Origin: DYJE01 sp041660385
GTDB taxonomy: Bacteria > Desulfobacterota > Desulfobacteria > Desulfobacterales > Desulfolunaceae
Length of the DNA stretch: 64,000 nt
Reading direction: 5' to 3'
Assembly (NCBI GenBank): GCA_041660385.1
Contig: JBAZWJ010000014.1
Location: 1-64,000 of the forward strand
The notes below the pieces were generated by a model. The model saw only the letters and a list, made by a program, of their open reading frames with translations. It was not told the origin of the DNA and searched no databases. The translations under genes and the position numbers were made by a program. Of the stretch, positions 17,617-27,153 are shown one piece after another. Within the stretch, counting starts at the first letter, position 1, and each line of letters starts with the position of its first letter.

Positions 17617-17920
17617 AGATTATTCGAATCAGGATGAACCTGTCGTCGTTCCCATAACAGATTCCATCGACCTTCACACGTTCAGCCCCAAAGACATTCC
17701 TGATCTCATTCAGGAATACATAAGAGCTTGCCGGGAAATTGGTATCTTGTCGGTCCGCATTATCCACGGGAAAGGCAAAGGCATCCAGAAGGAACGTGTC
17801 CGTGCTATTCTGGCAGCGCATCCCCATGTGAGGTCCTTCACTTCTGGCCATCTGGAATCCGGGGGATGGGGAGCGACATGTGTGGAACTGCTTCCGCCAA
17901 CATGCAATCGCACCCGATAG
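17606..17920 (+). CDS. Smr-domain protein
   Basis: A 104-residue single-domain Smr (small MutS-related) protein. It has the DLHTFS motif near the N-terminus, RIIHGKGKGIQK in the centre, and a HPHVRSF...GWGATCVEL end. Smr domains are nucleic-acid nucleases or nickases, some linked to ribosome rescue. The start overlaps the end of the response regulator gene, so it is in the same operon. Its functional tie to the two-component pair is not evident. Confidence 0.88.
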   Translation: MTNEDYSNQDEPVVVPITDSIDLHTFSPKDIPDLIQEYIRACREIGILSVRIIHGKGKGIQKERVRAILAAHPHVRSFTSGHLESGGWGATCVELLPPTCNRTR

Positions 17921-17940
17921 ATTACACAGCAAGTAATTAT

Positions 17941-17987
17941 TAAGCCTCAACACATAGTGACAGGTTTTTTGAACACTAAACATCGAA
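17941..17987 (+). repeat. Dispersed repeat (AGCCTCAACAC...CATCGAAC type)
   Basis: This run matches, in opposite orientation, the run at about 34598-34647: AGCCTCAACAC, then TAGTGACAGG, a T run, GAACA and CATCGAAC, with a few changes. It lies in the 285-base gap between the Smr and FapA genes, which otherwise shows no gene. Confidence 0.7.
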
Positions 17988-18205
17988 CGAGCGCATACGG
18001 GGTACGCAACCTGAAGCCATAAAGATATGCGATTGGCCTGGAATCGTTGATCATCACCGTTGACAGTGTTTCATCAATCTGTTAACTTACTTAAATAATA
18101 AATATATTCGGACGAGCCTGAACGGTTCCTTCCTCATTATTCCGACACACTAACCGGCTCCCCCGTTGTTCACGGATGACTTCCTGTGCAGGAGATGCTG
18201 TTTCC

Positions 18206-20857
18206 ATGGATCAAATAACCGGTAATATCGTAGTCGCCTGTAATACCTGCAAATCTTATTTCAAAGTATCAAAAAATCTGCTCGGCAAACAAGTCACCTG
18301 CTCGAAATGCAAGAGGGTGTTTACCGTTTCTGAAGCAGCCCCGAAAACACCGCCTTCTGTTGAAGATGAGTTTTTTCTCTGTAAGCTTGCCTTGAACTAC
18401 GGCCTCATGAAGGAAGACAATCTCCAGGCGGCCTTTCAGGAATATTCAAGACAGAATCAAAGCCATGGTAAAGCGAGTATTGAACGTTTACTTATAAGCC
18501 ATGGAGGCTTATCCGAAGATCACCTTCTTCTTCTCAAAGTAATCAGAGAAAACTGGGATTTGCGACTGGCTGAAAAACGATTTGCAACTGAAGCTGTGGC
18601 AAGAAAGTACATCAGCGAGGCCCAGGCCCGAAAAATTCTGGCTGAACAGGCTCAGTTTTTTTACAAAACACGTAAGATAAAACTTCTAATGGACTTTTTA
18701 ACTGAATCAGGAGCCATGAGTCAGGAGCAATGCAGAACCATCCTTTCCAGCACGGGCCCAAAACAGCAACTCTGGAAAAGTCGTCTAGAAGAAAGCAAAG
18801 TTGTTACTCCCCCGATAGAACAACGTCCTGAGCCGACCATCCCGAAGGCAAGCAGATCCCATGAAAACGAATCCCTGAAGAAGGATATTATCGAGCCCCT
18901 GATCCAGAGCAAATCTCCTGAAAGAATGGCTCCACTCTTCGAGACAAAACCGTCTCCTGTCAAGCCAGTCGTAAGCAAATCAGAGCCCGTGCATCCTGAA
19001 CCTTCCGTCATGAACAAAGGCGAAGCCCCTTCAGACAAAGAACAAGCCAAGTCTGATGATATTCTTTTGAAAACTGAAAAGCTGCAACAAGAACCTGCCG
19101 ATGAAGAAACTTTGCCGTCCCATCTGGACACACAGTCAACAGAAATCGTTTCGATTTTACAGGAAACCGAAGCGGCTGTCGATGAACAGACTTTATCTGC
19201 CGAATCCATTGAACCCGTCATATCGGAAGAAATTTCGGAAGACACCATTTCACAGGATGATATTTCACTTGGAACCGGCTCTACAACACTGTCCATCAAC
19301 GGCCTGGAACTAATCATCTCCACCGACGGCCTCATCGCCATGATAAAGATACCGAAAGACATGGACACATCAGACATCAGCGTGGACGACATCAAAACAT
19401 CTCTCCGTGAAGAAGATATTGTCTATGGAATCGTTGATGACGCTCTGATCAGGGGCTTCCTGAATTCCAAGATTTTCAGGGAAAAACCGTTCAAAATCGC
19501 AGAAGGGAAAGTTCCTGTCAAAGGAAGGGACGGAAATATAACCTACTTTTTTGATACCGATTATCTTAAGGTTGGAGAAGTATCCGAATCGGGTTCTATT
19601 GATTTCAAAAACAGGGGAGAAATCCCCTATGTGACCGAAGGTACCATTCTCGCCGAGATCACTTCGGCCGTTCCCGGCAAAAACGGTAAGGATATTTTCG
19701 GCCGGGACCTCCTTGTTCAGGAAGTGAAACAGGTATTCCTTAAATGTGAGAATGGCACGGCATTATCTGATGACGGAAGGAAAGCCACAGCCACAGCCAA
19801 TGGCCAGCCCAAGTTGAGTTTCGGTAACAGGCTCCATGTGCTGAGCGAAATCGTCATCCCCGGTGATGTGAGTTTCGAGACAGGCCATGTGGATTTTGAA
19901 GGCAATGTTATCATCAGAGGAGGCGTCCAGAACGATTTCCATGTCAAAGGGGCCAATGTCACAGCTGAAGAAGTGTTCGCGGCTCACATCATTGCAAAAG
20001 GCGATCTTATCGTCAAAAATGGAATCACCGGTGCCACATTGGATGTGGAAGGCAATATCAAAGCGAAATTTATCAATAAGTCAACCATCAGGGCCTATGG
20101 CAACGTGGTTGCGGAAAAAGAGATCATAGACTGTAATATCCAGACCAGTAGTGCCTGCGCCGTTTCCTATGGGAAAATCGTTTCATCCCACATCTCCGCC
20201 AAGTTAGGCATTGAAGCCCAGGACATTGGAACGGAAATCTCAAAGCCATGCCACCTGAAAATCGGGGTTGATGACCACATCAACCATGAAATCGACCTGA
20301 TCGATAAAAAAATCAATGAAGAGCAAGATATCCTGAATAACCTGGAACTAAAAATGAAAAATCTGGATATACAGGATAAGGCGCTTCGCAAAACCATATC
20401 CGTTCTGGCCCATGTTCAGGACAGATCACAACTTGAAATCAAAGATCTTGCGAAACACCTTGAACAAATCAAAACCCAAGGTGATCAAGACAAGATCAAA
20501 GCCGTCGAATTGCGAATGGAAATTCTTAAAAAAACCGCAAAAGAGGCCGATGCAGATATCAACGCTAATTTCGACACCCAGGACAACATCGATTCGGAAG
20601 TCAAACAACTGCGTGAAAAAATCTGGGCCTGTAAAGAGCAGATCATGGGGTTGAACAGGCAGAAAAAAGACAAGATAGACTGGGCGGATAAAATCACAAC
20701 AAAAGCATACATCAAAACCAAAGGTCCCATTTTCAGCGAAACCTTCATTGTCGGCAAGCATTGTTCACGAACATTGCGGGAGACCATGAGGGCCGTTAGA
20801 ATCCACGAAGCTATGTCTCTTGATGCCCCGGAAGGATGGGAAATCAAACTGACGTAA
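18206..20857 (+). CDS. FapA/DUF342-family protein with N-terminal zinc ribbon
   Basis: This encodes about 883 residues. An MJ0042-type zinc ribbon comes first (VVACNTCKSYFKV ... VTCSKCKRVF). A helical segment (about 60-200) and a long acidic, low-complexity linker (about 200-360) follow. A FapA (DUF342) domain then runs with glycine-rich beta-helix repeats (VDFEGNVIIRGGVQND, GDLIVKNGITGATLDVEG) and a C-terminal coiled coil (about 700-840). FapA-like polymer-forming proteins are linked to flagellar assembly or envelope scaffolds, but the role is poorly known. The start at 18206 puts GGAG in place; 18176 is an alternative. A terminator follows. Confidence 0.85.
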   Translation: MDQITGNIVVACNTCKSYFKVSKNLLGKQVTCSKCKRVFTVSEAAPKTPPSVEDEFFLCKLALNYGLMKEDNLQAAFQEYSRQNQSHGKASIERLLISHGGLSEDHLLLLKVIRENWDLRLAEKRFATEAVARKYISEAQARKILAEQAQFFYKTRKIKLLMDFLTESGAMSQEQCRTILSSTGPKQQLWKSRLEESKVVTPPIEQRPEPTIPKASRSHENESLKKDIIEPLIQSKSPERMAPLFETKPSPVKPVVSKSEPVHPEPSVMNKGEAPSDKEQAKSDDILLKTEKLQQEPADEETLPSHLDTQSTEIVSILQETEAAVDEQTLSAESIEPVISEEISEDTISQDDISLGTGSTTLSINGLELIISTDGLIAMIKIPKDMDTSDISVDDIKTSLREEDIVYGIVDDALIRGFLNSKIFREKPFKIAEGKVPVKGRDGNITYFFDTDYLKVGEVSESGSIDFKNRGEIPYVTEGTILAEITSAVPGKNGKDIFGRDLLVQEVKQVFLKCENGTALSDDGRKATATANGQPKLSFGNRLHVLSEIVIPGDVSFETGHVDFEGNVIIRGGVQNDFHVKGANVTAEEVFAAHIIAKGDLIVKNGITGATLDVEGNIKAKFINKSTIRAYGNVVAEKEIIDCNIQTSSACAVSYGKIVSSHISAKLGIEAQDIGTEISKPCHLKIGVDDHINHEIDLIDKKINEEQDILNNLELKMKNLDIQDKALRKTISVLAHVQDRSQLEIKDLAKHLEQIKTQGDQDKIKAVELRMEILKKTAKEADADINANFDTQDNIDSEVKQLREKIWACKEQIMGLNRQKKDKIDWADKITTKAYIKTKGPIFSETFIVGKHCSRTLRETMRAVRIHEAMSLDAPEGWEIKLT

Positions 20858-20895
20858 AGGGAAAGGAGAAAAAAAACATTGCTGGGCTGTTGAAA

Positions 20896-20938
20896 TTAAA
20901 AAGGTGTTCTTCCCATGAAGGAAAGACACCTTTTTTTG
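20896..20938. terminator. Bidirectional terminator between fapA-like and ihfA
   Basis: A hairpin with AAAAAGGTGT and ACACCTTTTT arms, followed by T on the plus strand and preceded by A, lies between convergent genes. It can end both transcripts. Confidence 0.75.
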
Positions 20939-20976
20939 TTATTGCGAACTATAACTCAATATCACTAAAGAAACAG

Positions 20977-21267
20977 CTATTTACCGCCGTTGTTCACTTT
21001 TTCACGTAAAACGGACGAGCATTTGAAAGTGACCACTTTACGTTGGTCAAGCATCATGTCTGCGCCGGTTGCGGGGTTTCTTCCCTTACGGACGCCCTTT
21101 TCCTTGACACAGAACTTACCGAAACCGCTGATCAGCACATCGTCACCTGCTTCTATAGAATCTTTAATGATTCCGATGAGCTGTTCAACCAGCTCTGTGC
21201 TTTTTTTTCTAGAAAAACCTATACGTTCCTGGACAGAATCAACCACCTGCGTTTTTGTAAGTGCCAT
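20977..21267 (-). CDS. ihfA: Integration host factor alpha-like DNA-bending protein
   Basis: This encodes 96 residues of the HU/IHF family: MALTKTQVVDSVQERIGFS, VLISGFGKFCVKEKG, and the DNA-arm region RKGRNPATGADM. The MALTK start and the arm sequence fit IhfA better than HU. IHF bends DNA by about 160 degrees at promoters and recombination sites, working as an alpha/beta pair; the beta subunit is not in this window. CAGGAG precedes the ATG. The gene stands alone. Confidence 0.85.
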   Translation of the reverse strand: MALTKTQVVDSVQERIGFSRKKSTELVEQLIGIIKDSIEAGDDVLISGFGKFCVKEKGVRKGRNPATGADMMLDQRKVVTFKCSSVLREKVNNGGK

Positions 21268-21495
21268 ATCGGATGCTCCTGGAATAATAGCTAATAATAA
21301 CTCGTTTCAAATAAAGAAACTATATACGGGCATTTTATTAAAAAATCAAGAGTGTTACACAGTCATTTTCAATTTTTTTCATGGGTCAAACAAAAACTAC
21401 TTCCACAAATTCCGTCACTCACAAAGCAGGCTCAATAAGAACAAGACCGCCTGGCACTTGAAATACAGGGGATAACCTGCACTGATCAAGCAACC

Positions 21496-22524
21496 TTACC
21501 AGGTCGCGTAGACCCTGAACTGGGGACCGTGCCGGAACGTTCCAAAACTGGCATCGTATCCCAGCTCCGTGGCTTCTTCAGCAGCACCACTGAACGTAAC
21601 AACCATTGTGAAATTGATATTGTAACCTATGGCCAAAACACCATGGCCGCCCAGCAATGATGGAGCCCAGAATAATCCCAGAGTCGTGTCGTTCTGGATA
21701 TAGCCCACAAAACTTTTCTTATCCACAAACGTTCTTCCGGGATTCAGTTCTTCGGCATACGCCACCGATTCGGGAGAAATTTCACCACTGCCAAACCCGA
21801 GAGTATCCTGGCCATGTCCGAAAAATTTGATTGTTCCAGGCTTGATTGTCCCACTGGCCATGTCGCCCATCATGGTGTCAAATCCGAACTGTGCGCAGTA
21901 AGCCTTCACTTCATAAGCATCATCGTAGACAGGCACGCCGTATATCTGATTTTCCTTACCGCCAGGTGTTGTAAGGGTATGGATCTCGATGGGGACCTTC
22001 AACCCTGCATACCCAATCCCTGCATACCATCCCATATTCATATCGGGGTTCCCATCTCCTTTGCCTTTGAACATGTAGTTGATCTCATAAGACGTGACGT
22101 CATGGTCGTACTCGAATCTCCGAGGCATGCCTGTTGCCAGCGCCCCTGTCCAATCGGCGGAACCCTTGATTGATCCAAGAGAGTATCTGAAGAAAACGTT
22201 CTTTACAGCCACATATCCGGCAAACTGGTCTATATCCCCTACCAGATCATCTTGCACCACAGCATTCAAACCCAGAGTGGCGTTGATTTTTTTAAAGCGA
22301 ACATTGGTTGAATAGCTTGTAAAACCCGTGGCCTCCATTTCGTAATCCATCTCATCGGTTCCATGCGGGTTAAACATCGAAGGAAAACTCCAGGCTACAT
22401 GGGGCATATAATCCACCCCGATGACGGATTGAATCGAACCGCCTCCTTCTTCCGCATAACCATAAACGGTAAAAAAAACAAACAAACAGACAACAGACAA
22501 CAGTTTTCCAAAAAACCTGACCAT
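21496..22524 (-). CDS. Outer-membrane beta-barrel-like protein, unknown role
   Basis: This encodes about 342 residues. A signal peptide (MVRFFGKLLSVVCLFVFFTV...YGYA-EE) is followed by alternating aromatic/polar strands. The C-terminal end (FRHGPQFRVYATW) finishes with an aromatic residue as in outer-membrane barrels. The ATG at 22524 is fixed by an AAGGAG site 7 bases upstream; an in-frame start at 22605 would lack the signal at the N-terminus. I do not recognise the family. It stands between ihfA and a nucleotidyltransferase gene on the same strand. Confidence 0.75.
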   Translation of the reverse strand: MVRFFGKLLSVVCLFVFFTVYGYAEEGGGSIQSVIGVDYMPHVAWSFPSMFNPHGTDEMDYEMEATGFTSYSTNVRFKKINATLGLNAVVQDDLVGDIDQFAGYVAVKNVFFRYSLGSIKGSADWTGALATGMPRRFEYDHDVTSYEINYMFKGKGDGNPDMNMGWYAGIGYAGLKVPIEIHTLTTPGGKENQIYGVPVYDDAYEVKAYCAQFGFDTMMGDMASGTIKPGTIKFFGHGQDTLGFGSGEISPESVAYAEELNPGRTFVDKKSFVGYIQNDTTLGLFWAPSLLGGHGVLAIGYNINFTMVVTFSGAAEEATELGYDASFGTFRHGPQFRVYATW

Positions 22525-22637
22525 ACCTTCTCCTTTTAAAACAATAATTATGATAAGAATTGATTTATGGAGTGCCCCACCATGTTTTTTATGGTGCCAT
22601 TCCACAGGTCGGATGTAAAGAAAAAATCCACTGATTC

Positions 22638-23834
22638 CTATCGGGGAATGCGTCTCACCACATCTCTCAAAGCTTCAAATACAAGGCGAAGCGGCCTCAA
22701 GCCGTAGTATAAAGGAGTAAAGGGAGGAGATAAAGGAAACAGCATCCATTCTTTCACTGTGGGGAGAAAAATCAGGCGGCAGACATAGAGTATGGCGTCA
22801 GTAAGGTTGTCCCGTATAATCAGATGAGTCATTGAAAAGCGCCAGCTCCAGGTTTTTCTTTGAGATGCATCACCGAAATCGAGTAGTTTCGCGATAATTC
22901 CATCGGCAAAACGGACAACCTGCTTGTCTTTTCCCATGGCTTTACAGATCTCAGCCGGAAGGCGGACATGATACAGCTCTTTTGAAACATGGAGTGCGGC
23001 TAACAAAGCCCGGACAGCATGATACCTTCGAGCCATGGCCATCATCGCTTCTCCGTCATAAAGGTTTGACGAACAAATGACTTCTGCCATACATGCTGCG
23101 GCTTCCAGAGAGTCCCAGCCATGACTCGCGTTATGAAGACTCAGATACACCAGAAGAGCTGGCGGACTGAGGGTTTTTACATTTCGGCCCAGTATATCCT
23201 GAACAACGATATGCTTTTCAAAGTCTTCGAGATACATGGGAATCAGGCTGTATCGTCCTGACATTTCCCAGTGAAGATCGATGACTGTCATTCCGTCCGA
23301 CCCGGTAAGGCGGAAAAAATTCTCTTTATTGAGGTAAGTTACAACCTGGAATTCGTCAAGATGAAGATCAGGAATAAAACCGACTTCGACCAGAAGATTT
23401 CGCGCTTTGAAGGCGTCTTTTTTTGATACGAGAAGATCAAGATCGGAATACACGCGAAGCGATGTATCGCCGTAGACGCTTTCGGCAAGAACCGGCCCTT
23501 TGAACGGCAACGCCTGAATGCCGTTATTCGTAAGAAGGTCGAGAACCATGGAAAGCGCCCTGCAAAGCACCATGTTCCGTGCCGCATTGCGAACACACCA
23601 CGAACCCAGGCGAGCCATGACATCCACAGGCACGGAATCCGGGCAGACGGCTTCCAAGGTTGCATGGACAAGGGGGTAAGTCTTGTGCTTCACCGACATC
23701 CGGAGGATACATTCCCAGTCAACAGGCTCGGCCACGAGATCCACGATGCGCTTTTTCACCGCATGATCTATGGTTTTTCTGCTGCAAAGAACAAGCAGTT
23801 CCGTTTCCCTTGTGAAATCTCTCGTGCGTTTCAT
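22638..23834 (-). CDS. Nucleotidyltransferase-family protein (NTP_transf_5-like)
   Basis: This encodes about 398 residues. The N-terminal part contains a nucleotidyltransferase-like core: GIQALPFKGPVLAESVYGD followed by RVYSDLDLLVSKKDAFKA, with the D-x-D metal pair, then VIDLHWEMSG. The C-terminal half is helical. Proteins of this type are found with polysaccharide, PqqD or exosortase-linked loci, but their substrate is not known. No such partners are adjacent. The start could be a GTG at 23846 instead. It lies 15 bases after the aminotransferase gene on the same strand, so they are probably co-transcribed. Confidence 0.8.
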   Translation of the reverse strand: MKRTRDFTRETELLVLCSRKTIDHAVKKRIVDLVAEPVDWECILRMSVKHKTYPLVHATLEAVCPDSVPVDVMARLGSWCVRNAARNMVLCRALSMVLDLLTNNGIQALPFKGPVLAESVYGDTSLRVYSDLDLLVSKKDAFKARNLLVEVGFIPDLHLDEFQVVTYLNKENFFRLTGSDGMTVIDLHWEMSGRYSLIPMYLEDFEKHIVVQDILGRNVKTLSPPALLVYLSLHNASHGWDSLEAAACMAEVICSSNLYDGEAMMAMARRYHAVRALLAALHVSKELYHVRLPAEICKAMGKDKQVVRFADGIIAKLLDFGDASQRKTWSWRFSMTHLIIRDNLTDAILYVCRLIFLPTVKEWMLFPLSPPFTPLYYGLRPLRLVFEALRDVVRRIPR

Positions 23835-23849
23835 GGTCTGGACCACATA

Positions 23850-24992
23850 TCAGGATATTGCTGCCAAATATCGTTCCAACCTGTTCATGCCCTCTTCGAT
23901 ATTTTCCAGAGAATTGGCGTAGGAAAAACGCAGGAAGCCTTCTCCCCCGTCGCCGAAATCGATTCCGGGCGTGACGCCCACATGGGCCTTCTCAAGAATA
24001 TCAAAAGCCAGTTTGTAAGAATCTTTTGATATATGCCGGGCATTCACAAACACATAAAACGCGCCGGTGGGCGTCACGGGAATTTTGAAGCCCATGCCTT
24101 TGAGCCGATCAACCATATAAACACGTCTTTTATTATAGGTTTCACGCATCATATCCGTATCCTTTTTCGTTTCCTTGAGGGCCACGATGCCTGCTTTCTG
24201 AACCATGGCATTGGCGGAAATGAAAAAATTCTGCTGAACTTTCTGAAGGGGACGCATGGCGTCCTTCGGCGCGATAAGATAACCAAGGCGCAGACCGGTC
24301 ATGGCGTGGAGTTTGGAAAATCCGTTCAACACAAAGGCATTGTCAGTGAATTCCAGGATGGAATGTTCTTTTCCTTCGTAAACAAGGCCGTGGTAGATCT
24401 CATCGGATATCACCGTTTTTCCGCAAGCGGCAATGGCTTCAAGATTTTCTTTGGGCAGAAGCGTTCCCGTGGGATTGGACGGCGAGTTTATGAAAATTGC
24501 CTTGGTTCTTTCGCTCAAATTTTTCCTAACCTCATCAATGTTCAACTGGAAGCCGTCTTCTTCATGGGTTCTGATCATCACGGGCTTTCCGCCGAAAAAC
24601 CGTATGAAATTGGGATAACAGGCGTAATGGGGATCGGACAGGATCACTTCGTCACCCTCTTCCACAAGAACGGCGAACAGACTGAGCATAGCAGGCGATG
24701 TGCCCGATGTCACCACCACCCTGTCCGGTGTGATAGCCACGCCGTACTGGCGAAGGTAATGCTCACAGATGGCCTCGCGCAGCTCGATCATCCCGAGACT
24801 GTGGGTGTAATGGGTGTCGCCTTCCTCCAGCGCCTTGATCACAGCCCGGTTCACACAAAGAGGTGTTGGGGAATCCGGCTCGCCCACTTCCAGATGGATA
24901 ATGTGGATGCCCTGCCGTTCCATGTCATGTGCTCGTTCAAGCACATCCATGGCGATAAACGATGTCATGTTTTCCGTTCGCTGAGTTGCCAT
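23850..24992 (-). CDS. PLP-dependent class I/II aminotransferase
   Basis: This encodes about 380 residues of fold-type I aminotransferase. Visible are HLEVGEPDSPTP, the PLP-phosphate region TSGTSPAMLSLFA, INSPSNPTGT, VISDEIYHGLVY, and NGFSKLHAMTGLRLGY with the Schiff-base Lys. It should move the amino group of an amino acid to a 2-oxo acid; the exact substrate is not readable from sequence. The ATG at 24992 matches the family start; 25064 would add an unlikely N-terminal tail. It heads a probable two-gene operon with the nucleotidyltransferase. Confidence 0.9.
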   Translation of the reverse strand: MATQRTENMTSFIAMDVLERAHDMERQGIHIIHLEVGEPDSPTPLCVNRAVIKALEEGDTHYTHSLGMIELREAICEHYLRQYGVAITPDRVVVTSGTSPAMLSLFAVLVEEGDEVILSDPHYACYPNFIRFFGGKPVMIRTHEEDGFQLNIDEVRKNLSERTKAIFINSPSNPTGTLLPKENLEAIAACGKTVISDEIYHGLVYEGKEHSILEFTDNAFVLNGFSKLHAMTGLRLGYLIAPKDAMRPLQKVQQNFFISANAMVQKAGIVALKETKKDTDMMRETYNKRRVYMVDRLKGMGFKIPVTPTGAFYVFVNARHISKDSYKLAFDILEKAHVGVTPGIDFGDGGEGFLRFSYANSLENIEEGMNRLERYLAAIS

Positions 24993-25165
24993 TCCCGTGT
25001 CCTGTGTTATGTGATTAAACTGTAAATACGTTATCAACCTATTAAAAAACCGGTTAAAACTCAACCCTCAACATATCCAGCGGGAAATCAGTCTTGCGAT
25101 CTTGCACCGAACCAGTTTAATATGTGTTCGCAAAAGAAACCAACCAAAGAGCATACAAGGAAACC

Positions 25166-26230
25166 ATGGCCCGATTTTTGAAAAACACCCAAGCAAGAAA
25201 AGGTCTTCATCCCGGCTCACTTGTTTTTATCGGAAAAAAGAAAGTCGACGACTGCATCATCACCGTTATTCATTACAATGCCACGGAGTGTATTGAACAA
25301 GAGCTTGTAAGCATTGACGAAAGCCTCGCCCACATTAAAGACGACAGTGTTACCTGGATCAATATAGACGGGCTTCACTGCACCGATGTCATCCAGGATG
25401 CAGGAAAGCATTTCAATCTCCACCCCCTTCTCCTTGAAGATGTCATGCACACAGGCCAGCGGCCCAAACTGGAAGAATTTGAAAACGGCATTTTCCTGGT
25501 CCTAAGGATGCTGCGCTACGACGAAGCGCAGAAACGCACCATCTCTGAGCAGCTTGGCATAGTCATATCAGAAAACTATCTCCTGACATTTCAAGAAGAA
25601 CCAGGTGACGTTTTTGATCCCGTGCGTGAAAGACTGAGAAAGAAAAACGGTCGGGTGAGATCTGCGGGCCCCGATTACCTAGCCTATTCTCTTCTGGATA
25701 CGGTTGTTGACACCCACATTGAAATCATCGAACGGCTGGGTGAATCCATTGAGGTTCTGGAAGAAGAGATCCTGACCGACCCATCCAAAAACGTGATGGA
25801 ACGGATCAACCATTTCAAAAAAGAAATGAACTACCTGAGAAAGTGCATCCGCCCAGCCCGGGACATGGTGGTTCAACTTCTCAACCTGGATAATGCCCTG
25901 ATCAAGGAAACAACCCAGCCTTTCTTGAAAGATCTCGCCGATCTGTTCACCCAGGCCACTGAAGGCATCGAAACATACCGTGAAATGCTGTCGGATATGA
26001 CCCACCTGTACAACTCCATCGTCAACAACAAAATGAACGACATCATGAAAGTTCTCACCGTGTTCGCGGCCATCTTCATTCCCCTCACCTTCATTGCGGG
26101 AGTTTACGGAACCAACTTCGACAATCTGCCGGAGCTTCATTACAAATACAGTTACTTCATCTTTCTGGCTGTTCTTTTTTTAATCGCCGTCTCCATGCTT
26201 GTCTATTTCAAACTTAAGAAATGGTTCTGA
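25166..26230 (+). CDS. corA: CorA-type Mg2+/Co2+ channel with GTN in place of GMN
   Basis: This encodes about 354 residues. A large N-terminal cytoplasmic domain with long helices is followed by two C-terminal membrane segments (FAAIFIPLTFIAGVYG and FIFLAVLFLIAVSMLVYF) and a basic tail. The family is clear (HPLLLEDVMHTGQRPKLE, FIPLTFIAGVYG). The selectivity signature, normally YGMNF, reads YGTNF (codons at 26105-26119). The Met-to-Thr change lies at the mouth of the pore and could alter ion choice or rate. The ATG at 25166 has GGA at a fair distance; a GTG at 25124 is possible. Confidence 0.9.
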   Translation: MARFLKNTQARKGLHPGSLVFIGKKKVDDCIITVIHYNATECIEQELVSIDESLAHIKDDSVTWINIDGLHCTDVIQDAGKHFNLHPLLLEDVMHTGQRPKLEEFENGIFLVLRMLRYDEAQKRTISEQLGIVISENYLLTFQEEPGDVFDPVRERLRKKNGRVRSAGPDYLAYSLLDTVVDTHIEIIERLGESIEVLEEEILTDPSKNVMERINHFKKEMNYLRKCIRPARDMVVQLLNLDNALIKETTQPFLKDLADLFTQATEGIETYREMLSDMTHLYNSIVNNKMNDIMKVLTVFAAIFIPLTFIAGVYGTNFDNLPELHYKYSYFIFLAVLFLIAVSMLVYFKLKKWF

Positions 26231-26279
26231 TCAAGCCTTGTAATTTGTCAAAAACAATGAAACACCGAGGAGGAGTCTA

Positions 26280-26945
26280 ATGAAAAAGCTTGTCTCACTG
26301 TTGATCGCCCTGTTGTTTGTATTCTCTACCCAGTCCGTGTCCATAGCATCCGAAGCCGGAGCCCATTCTGTCAGCGGAAAAGAATCTCATAAGATGATGA
26401 TTGAAGGAAACAAACGTTACGTGGCCGACAAAGCTACCCATAAGCATCAGGACAGCACACGGAGAATGGATGTGACGGGAGGTCAGCATCCTTTTGCCGT
26501 GGTGATCAGCTGCTCAGATTCACGGGTCCCCCCTGAAATCATCTTCGACCAGGGAATCGGCGATCTTTTCGTCATCCGGCTGGCAGGCAATATCGTTGAC
26601 GATGCGGCACTTGGGAGTATTGAATACGCCATTGAGCATCTGGGTACAAAATACATCATGGTTCTTGGCCATGAAAGCTGCGGAGCTGTAAAAGCCACCG
26701 TCGATGGCGGCGAAGCGCCGGGTCATATCGGTTGCATCGTGAAAGCCATCAAACCGGCCATCGACTCCGTCAGAGGAAGAACCGCCGACCTTCCTGAAGT
26801 GGGGATGAGGGCCAATGTGGCTATGACTGTTCAGATGCTTAAAACAGCCGATCCTTTTCTTAAGCCCCTGTTTGAAAAAGGCGAATTGATGATTGTGGGC
26901 GCCCGCTACGATCTTGACGATGGACGGGTGGATATCATGCCTTAG
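26280..26945 (+). CDS. Beta-class carbonic anhydrase with signal peptide
   Basis: This encodes 221 residues. A signal peptide (first ~24 residues, ending SIASEA) precedes a beta-carbonic anhydrase domain with all zinc ligands: C78 and D80 in CSDSRVPPE, and H131 and C134 in GHESCGA. The enzyme interconverts CO2 and bicarbonate. Export to the periplasm suggests it supplies or removes bicarbonate outside the membrane, an inference. GGAGGAG lies just before the ATG. A 24-bp inverted repeat follows the gene. Confidence 0.93.
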   Translation: MKKLVSLLIALLFVFSTQSVSIASEAGAHSVSGKESHKMMIEGNKRYVADKATHKHQDSTRRMDVTGGQHPFAVVISCSDSRVPPEIIFDQGIGDLFVIRLAGNIVDDAALGSIEYAIEHLGTKYIMVLGHESCGAVKATVDGGEAPGHIGCIVKAIKPAIDSVRGRTADLPEVGMRANVAMTVQMLKTADPFLKPLFEKGELMIVGARYDLDDGRVDIMP

Positions 26946-26990
26946 TTGTTTTCATGTAATGATGAAAGGATATGTACCCGGCGAAACGTT

Positions 26991-27077
26991 GTAGGGGCGA
27001 CCCGCTGGTCGCCCAAACCGATATACAATAAACGTTTATGGTTATTCGGGGCAGGGCGACCAGCGGGTCGCCCCTAC
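26991..27077. repeat. Miniature inverted-repeat element (perfect 24-bp arms)
   Basis: GTAGGGGCGACCCGCTGGTC (plus GCCC) at 26991-27014 is the exact reverse complement of 27054-27077. The 39-base centre is AT-rich with its own palindrome ATAAACGTTTAT. There is no gene inside. Perfect long arms and lack of coding suggest a recently active MITE, or a repeat that forms a long hairpin between carbonic anhydrase and clpB 3' ends. Confidence 0.85.
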
Positions 27078-27153
27078 GGTCATCACATAAATTAAAATGA
27101 GCGTTGTAATAATATTTCTTAAGCCAACAGCATTGGGTCCCAGAGGCCATTCA

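Noticed and set aside
24033..25025. 330-codon plus-strand frame opposite the aminotransferase gene
   Set aside because: The minus-strand frame is a clear aminotransferase with all motifs; this one has no recognisable domain and is His/Gly-rich shadow.
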